Made by a program: the position numbers and the translations under genes. A stretch of DNA of 41,163 bases, from NCBI GenBank assembly GCA_022843445.1, contig JALHNS010000014.1:1-41163 (forward strand), in the 5' to 3' direction. The notes beneath the pieces were generated by a model. It saw nothing but the letters and a program-made list of their open reading frames with translations. It made no database searches and was not told where the DNA came from. Of this stretch, positions 39,487-41,163 are shown piece by piece (the stretch's first letter is position 1; every line of letters begins with the position of its first letter). The DNA comes from Gemmata sp. (GTDB lineage: Bacteria; Planctomycetota; Planctomycetia; Gemmatales; Gemmataceae).

Positions 39487-39527
39487 GGAACTTGGAACTT
39501 GGAACTTGGAACCGCGCCCGCGATAAT
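39487..39527 (+). promoter_or_regulatory. Promoter candidate overlapping a GGAACTT heptamer tandem repeat
   Basis: GGAACTT x3 plus partial copy (39487-39512); TTGGAA (39499-39504), 17 nt, GATAAT (39522-39527), upstream of ATG 39554. Confidence 0.35.
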
Positions 39528-39553
39528 GTCTTGCACCCACGAGGGCCGAACGC

Positions 39554-39985
39554 ATGACCGTTGGCGAGTTGGAGCGCGCGCTCGCGGCGCAGCCGCACGC
39601 GCCCCTGCACCTGATGCTGCCCGGTGGCGCGTTCGTGCCCGCCCACTTCCACGTCACGGAAGTGGGCCGCGTTCAGAAGGATTTCGTCGACTGCGGCGGC
39701 ACCGTGCGCTCGTCTGTATCGTGCGTGCTGCAAGTGTGGGTGGCGAACGACACCACCCACCGGCTGACCGCGGGGAAACTCGCGGGCATCCTGAAACTCG
39801 GCGCGCCGCTGTTGAAATCCGACGCCCTGCCCGTCGAAGTGGAATACGAGACCGTGGCGGTGTCGCAGTACCCGCTCGCGGGCGTCGAACTGACGCCGGG
39901 CGGGTTGCTGGTTCACCTCGGCGCGAAACACACCGACTGCCTCGCCCCCGACCGCTGCGGCGTCGGCGCGACGGCCTGCTGCTGA
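39554..39985 (+). CDS. DUF6428 family protein
   Basis: MTVGELERALAAQPHAPLHLMLPGGAFVPAHFHVTEVGRVQKDFVDCGGTVRSSVSCVLQVWVANDTTHRLTAGKLAGIL matches the DUF6428 pattern. Confidence 0.75.
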   Translation: MTVGELERALAAQPHAPLHLMLPGGAFVPAHFHVTEVGRVQKDFVDCGGTVRSSVSCVLQVWVANDTTHRLTAGKLAGILKLGAPLLKSDALPVEVEYETVAVSQYPLAGVELTPGGLLVHLGAKHTDCLAPDRCGVGATACC

Positions 39986-40008
39986 CCGACCCGCCCAGCG
40001 AGACCGCA

Positions 40009-41163
40009 ATGGCCGACGAGTTCCCGACGCTCGACGACTTGGGCGAAGTGCTGACCGCGGCGCGGGTGGTGTCGGCGGCCCGGTGGAAGCGCGCCGCGAC
40101 CCGCGCCAACGGCGACCTCACCCGCCTGCTGGGCGCGCTGGCCGCCGAGCCGCCGGAGTGGTGGAGCGGCAGCGAGGGCGCGTCCGACGAACCGGGACTG
40201 ACCGACTACCAGCGCGGCGTGATCGAGCTGTGGTTCGAGGGCGGGCCGAACCCGGCCAAGGCGCTCGCGCTCAACCAGTTCGTGCTGCTGGACCGGTTGG
40301 GGCAGGGCGGGCAGGGGGCGGTGTTCCGCGCGCGGCAACTGAACCCGTCGCGGTTCGTCGCGGTGAAGGTGCTCACGCAGCCCACCGACGCGGCGCGGGC
40401 GCGGTTCGAGCAAGAGGCCCGCGCCATGATGAAGGTGCGGCACCCCGCGGTCGCGCGGTTCTACCTGTACGAGCGCGTGCGCGACGCCGAGGGCAAACCG
40501 ACCGACCAGTACGCGCTGGCGATGGAGTTCGTGCCCGGGACCAACTTGCACCAGATGGTGCAGGCCCGCGGCGCGGTGCCGTGGCCGTTCGTGGTTCACT
40601 GGGCCGTGGAACTGCTGCGCGGGCTGGTTCACATTCACGAGAACGGCTTCGTGCACCGCGACGTGAAGCCGGCGAACGTGATGATCGCCGGCCCGCCGCC
40701 GGGCACCGGCTCGAAGCCCCGCGACACCGCCGCGAAGTTGCTCGACTTCGGCGCGGCGAAGCTGGCCTCGGCGGACACCGGCGGCGCGACCGGTACCAAA
40801 CGGGTGTTCGTGGGCACGCGCGAGTACGCCGCGCCGGAACAGTGGGACGAGCGCATCGTTCCGGAATCCGACGTGTACGCGCTGGGCGGCACGCTGTTCT
40901 ACGCGCTCACCGGTCGGCCCCCGTTTCAGATCGAGGGGCGCGACGCGGTCGCGTACATGCGCGCGCACGCCGACGCCCCGGTGCCGGACCCGCGCGAGTA
41001 CAACCCCAAGGTGCCCGAGCCGCTGGCGCGGCTGGTGCGCCAGATGCTCGCTAAGGGCACCACCACCCGCGGCACCGCCGCCGAACTGCTGGAACGGTTC
41101 GAGGCGCTTCAGGCGCGCCCGCCGGCCGACCCCAAGAGCGCGCGCGTGGCGGCCGTGAAGCCC
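40009..41163 (+). CDS. Serine/threonine protein kinase, partial at right edge (absent from the supplied ORF track because it has no stop in the window)
   Basis: ATG 40009 MADEFPTLDDLGEVLTAARVVS..LLDRLGQGGQGAVFRARQL..FVHRDVKPANVMI..LLDFGAAKL..VGTREYAAPEQWDE..DVYALGGTLFYALTGRPPF. Confidence 0.92.
   Translation, partial: MADEFPTLDDLGEVLTAARVVSAARWKRAATRANGDLTRLLGALAAEPPEWWSGSEGASDEPGLTDYQRGVIELWFEGGPNPAKALALNQFVLLDRLGQGGQGAVFRARQLNPSRFVAVKVLTQPTDAARARFEQEARAMMKVRHPAVARFYLYERVRDAEGKPTDQYALAMEFVPGTNLHQMVQARGAVPWPFVVHWAVELLRGLVHIHENGFVHRDVKPANVMIAGPPPGTGSKPRDTAAKLLDFGAAKLASADTGGATGTKRVFVGTREYAAPEQWDERIVPESDVYALGGTLFYALTGRPPFQIEGRDAVAYMRAHADAPVPDPREYNPKVPEPLARLVRQMLAKGTTTRGTAAELLERFEALQARPPADPKSARVAAVKP

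Noticed and set aside
40083-41054. Plus-strand 323-aa ORF at the right edge
   Set aside because: Out-of-frame Arg-rich reading of the open-ended Ser/Thr kinase that starts at 40009.

Overview
High-GC planctomycete-type chromosomal window, most likely Gemmataceae (judged from family content; no search run). Main contents: (1) a plus-strand run at ~348-12433 of DUF1501, PPC, DUF1549/DUF1553 and PSCyt1 proteins, closed by two strong hairpins; (2) a mixed region at 12434-22800 with PQQ/beta-propeller proteins, a serine hydrolase, an aldo/keto reductase, a VOC protein (gloA2-like), a parallel beta-helix protein, a kelch-like protein and an alpha/beta hydrolase, interspersed with gene relics; (3) a minus-strand ECF sigma factor plus giant Ser/Thr kinase-TPR pair; (4) a plus-strand run at 28333-37345: a KG-rich small protein, ECF sigma, anti-sigma, PQQ propeller, a second KG-rich small protein, PSCyt1/DUF1549/DUF1553, DUF1501, and a Trx-like/CXXCH/PDZ protein whose reading frame is interrupted by one in-frame TGA; (5) a frameshifted tyrosine integrase beside tRNA-Val(GAC); (6) a DUF1080 protein, a DUF6428 protein and a Ser/Thr kinase running off the right edge. 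The most interesting signal is the TGA at 36311-36313 (RCIP-TGA-ADC), which reads as a candidate selenocysteine codon in a Trx/PDZ selenoprotein at the end of a sigma-factor-led operon. A second theme is a set of intergenic relics not represented as proper ORFs: two DUF1501 C-terminal fragments on opposite strands, a Tat leader joined head-on to an aldo/keto reductase N-terminus, a doubly frameshifted AlkD, and a truncated nuclease/helicase-like N-terminus. Domain calls come from motif recognition by eye; no database search was run.
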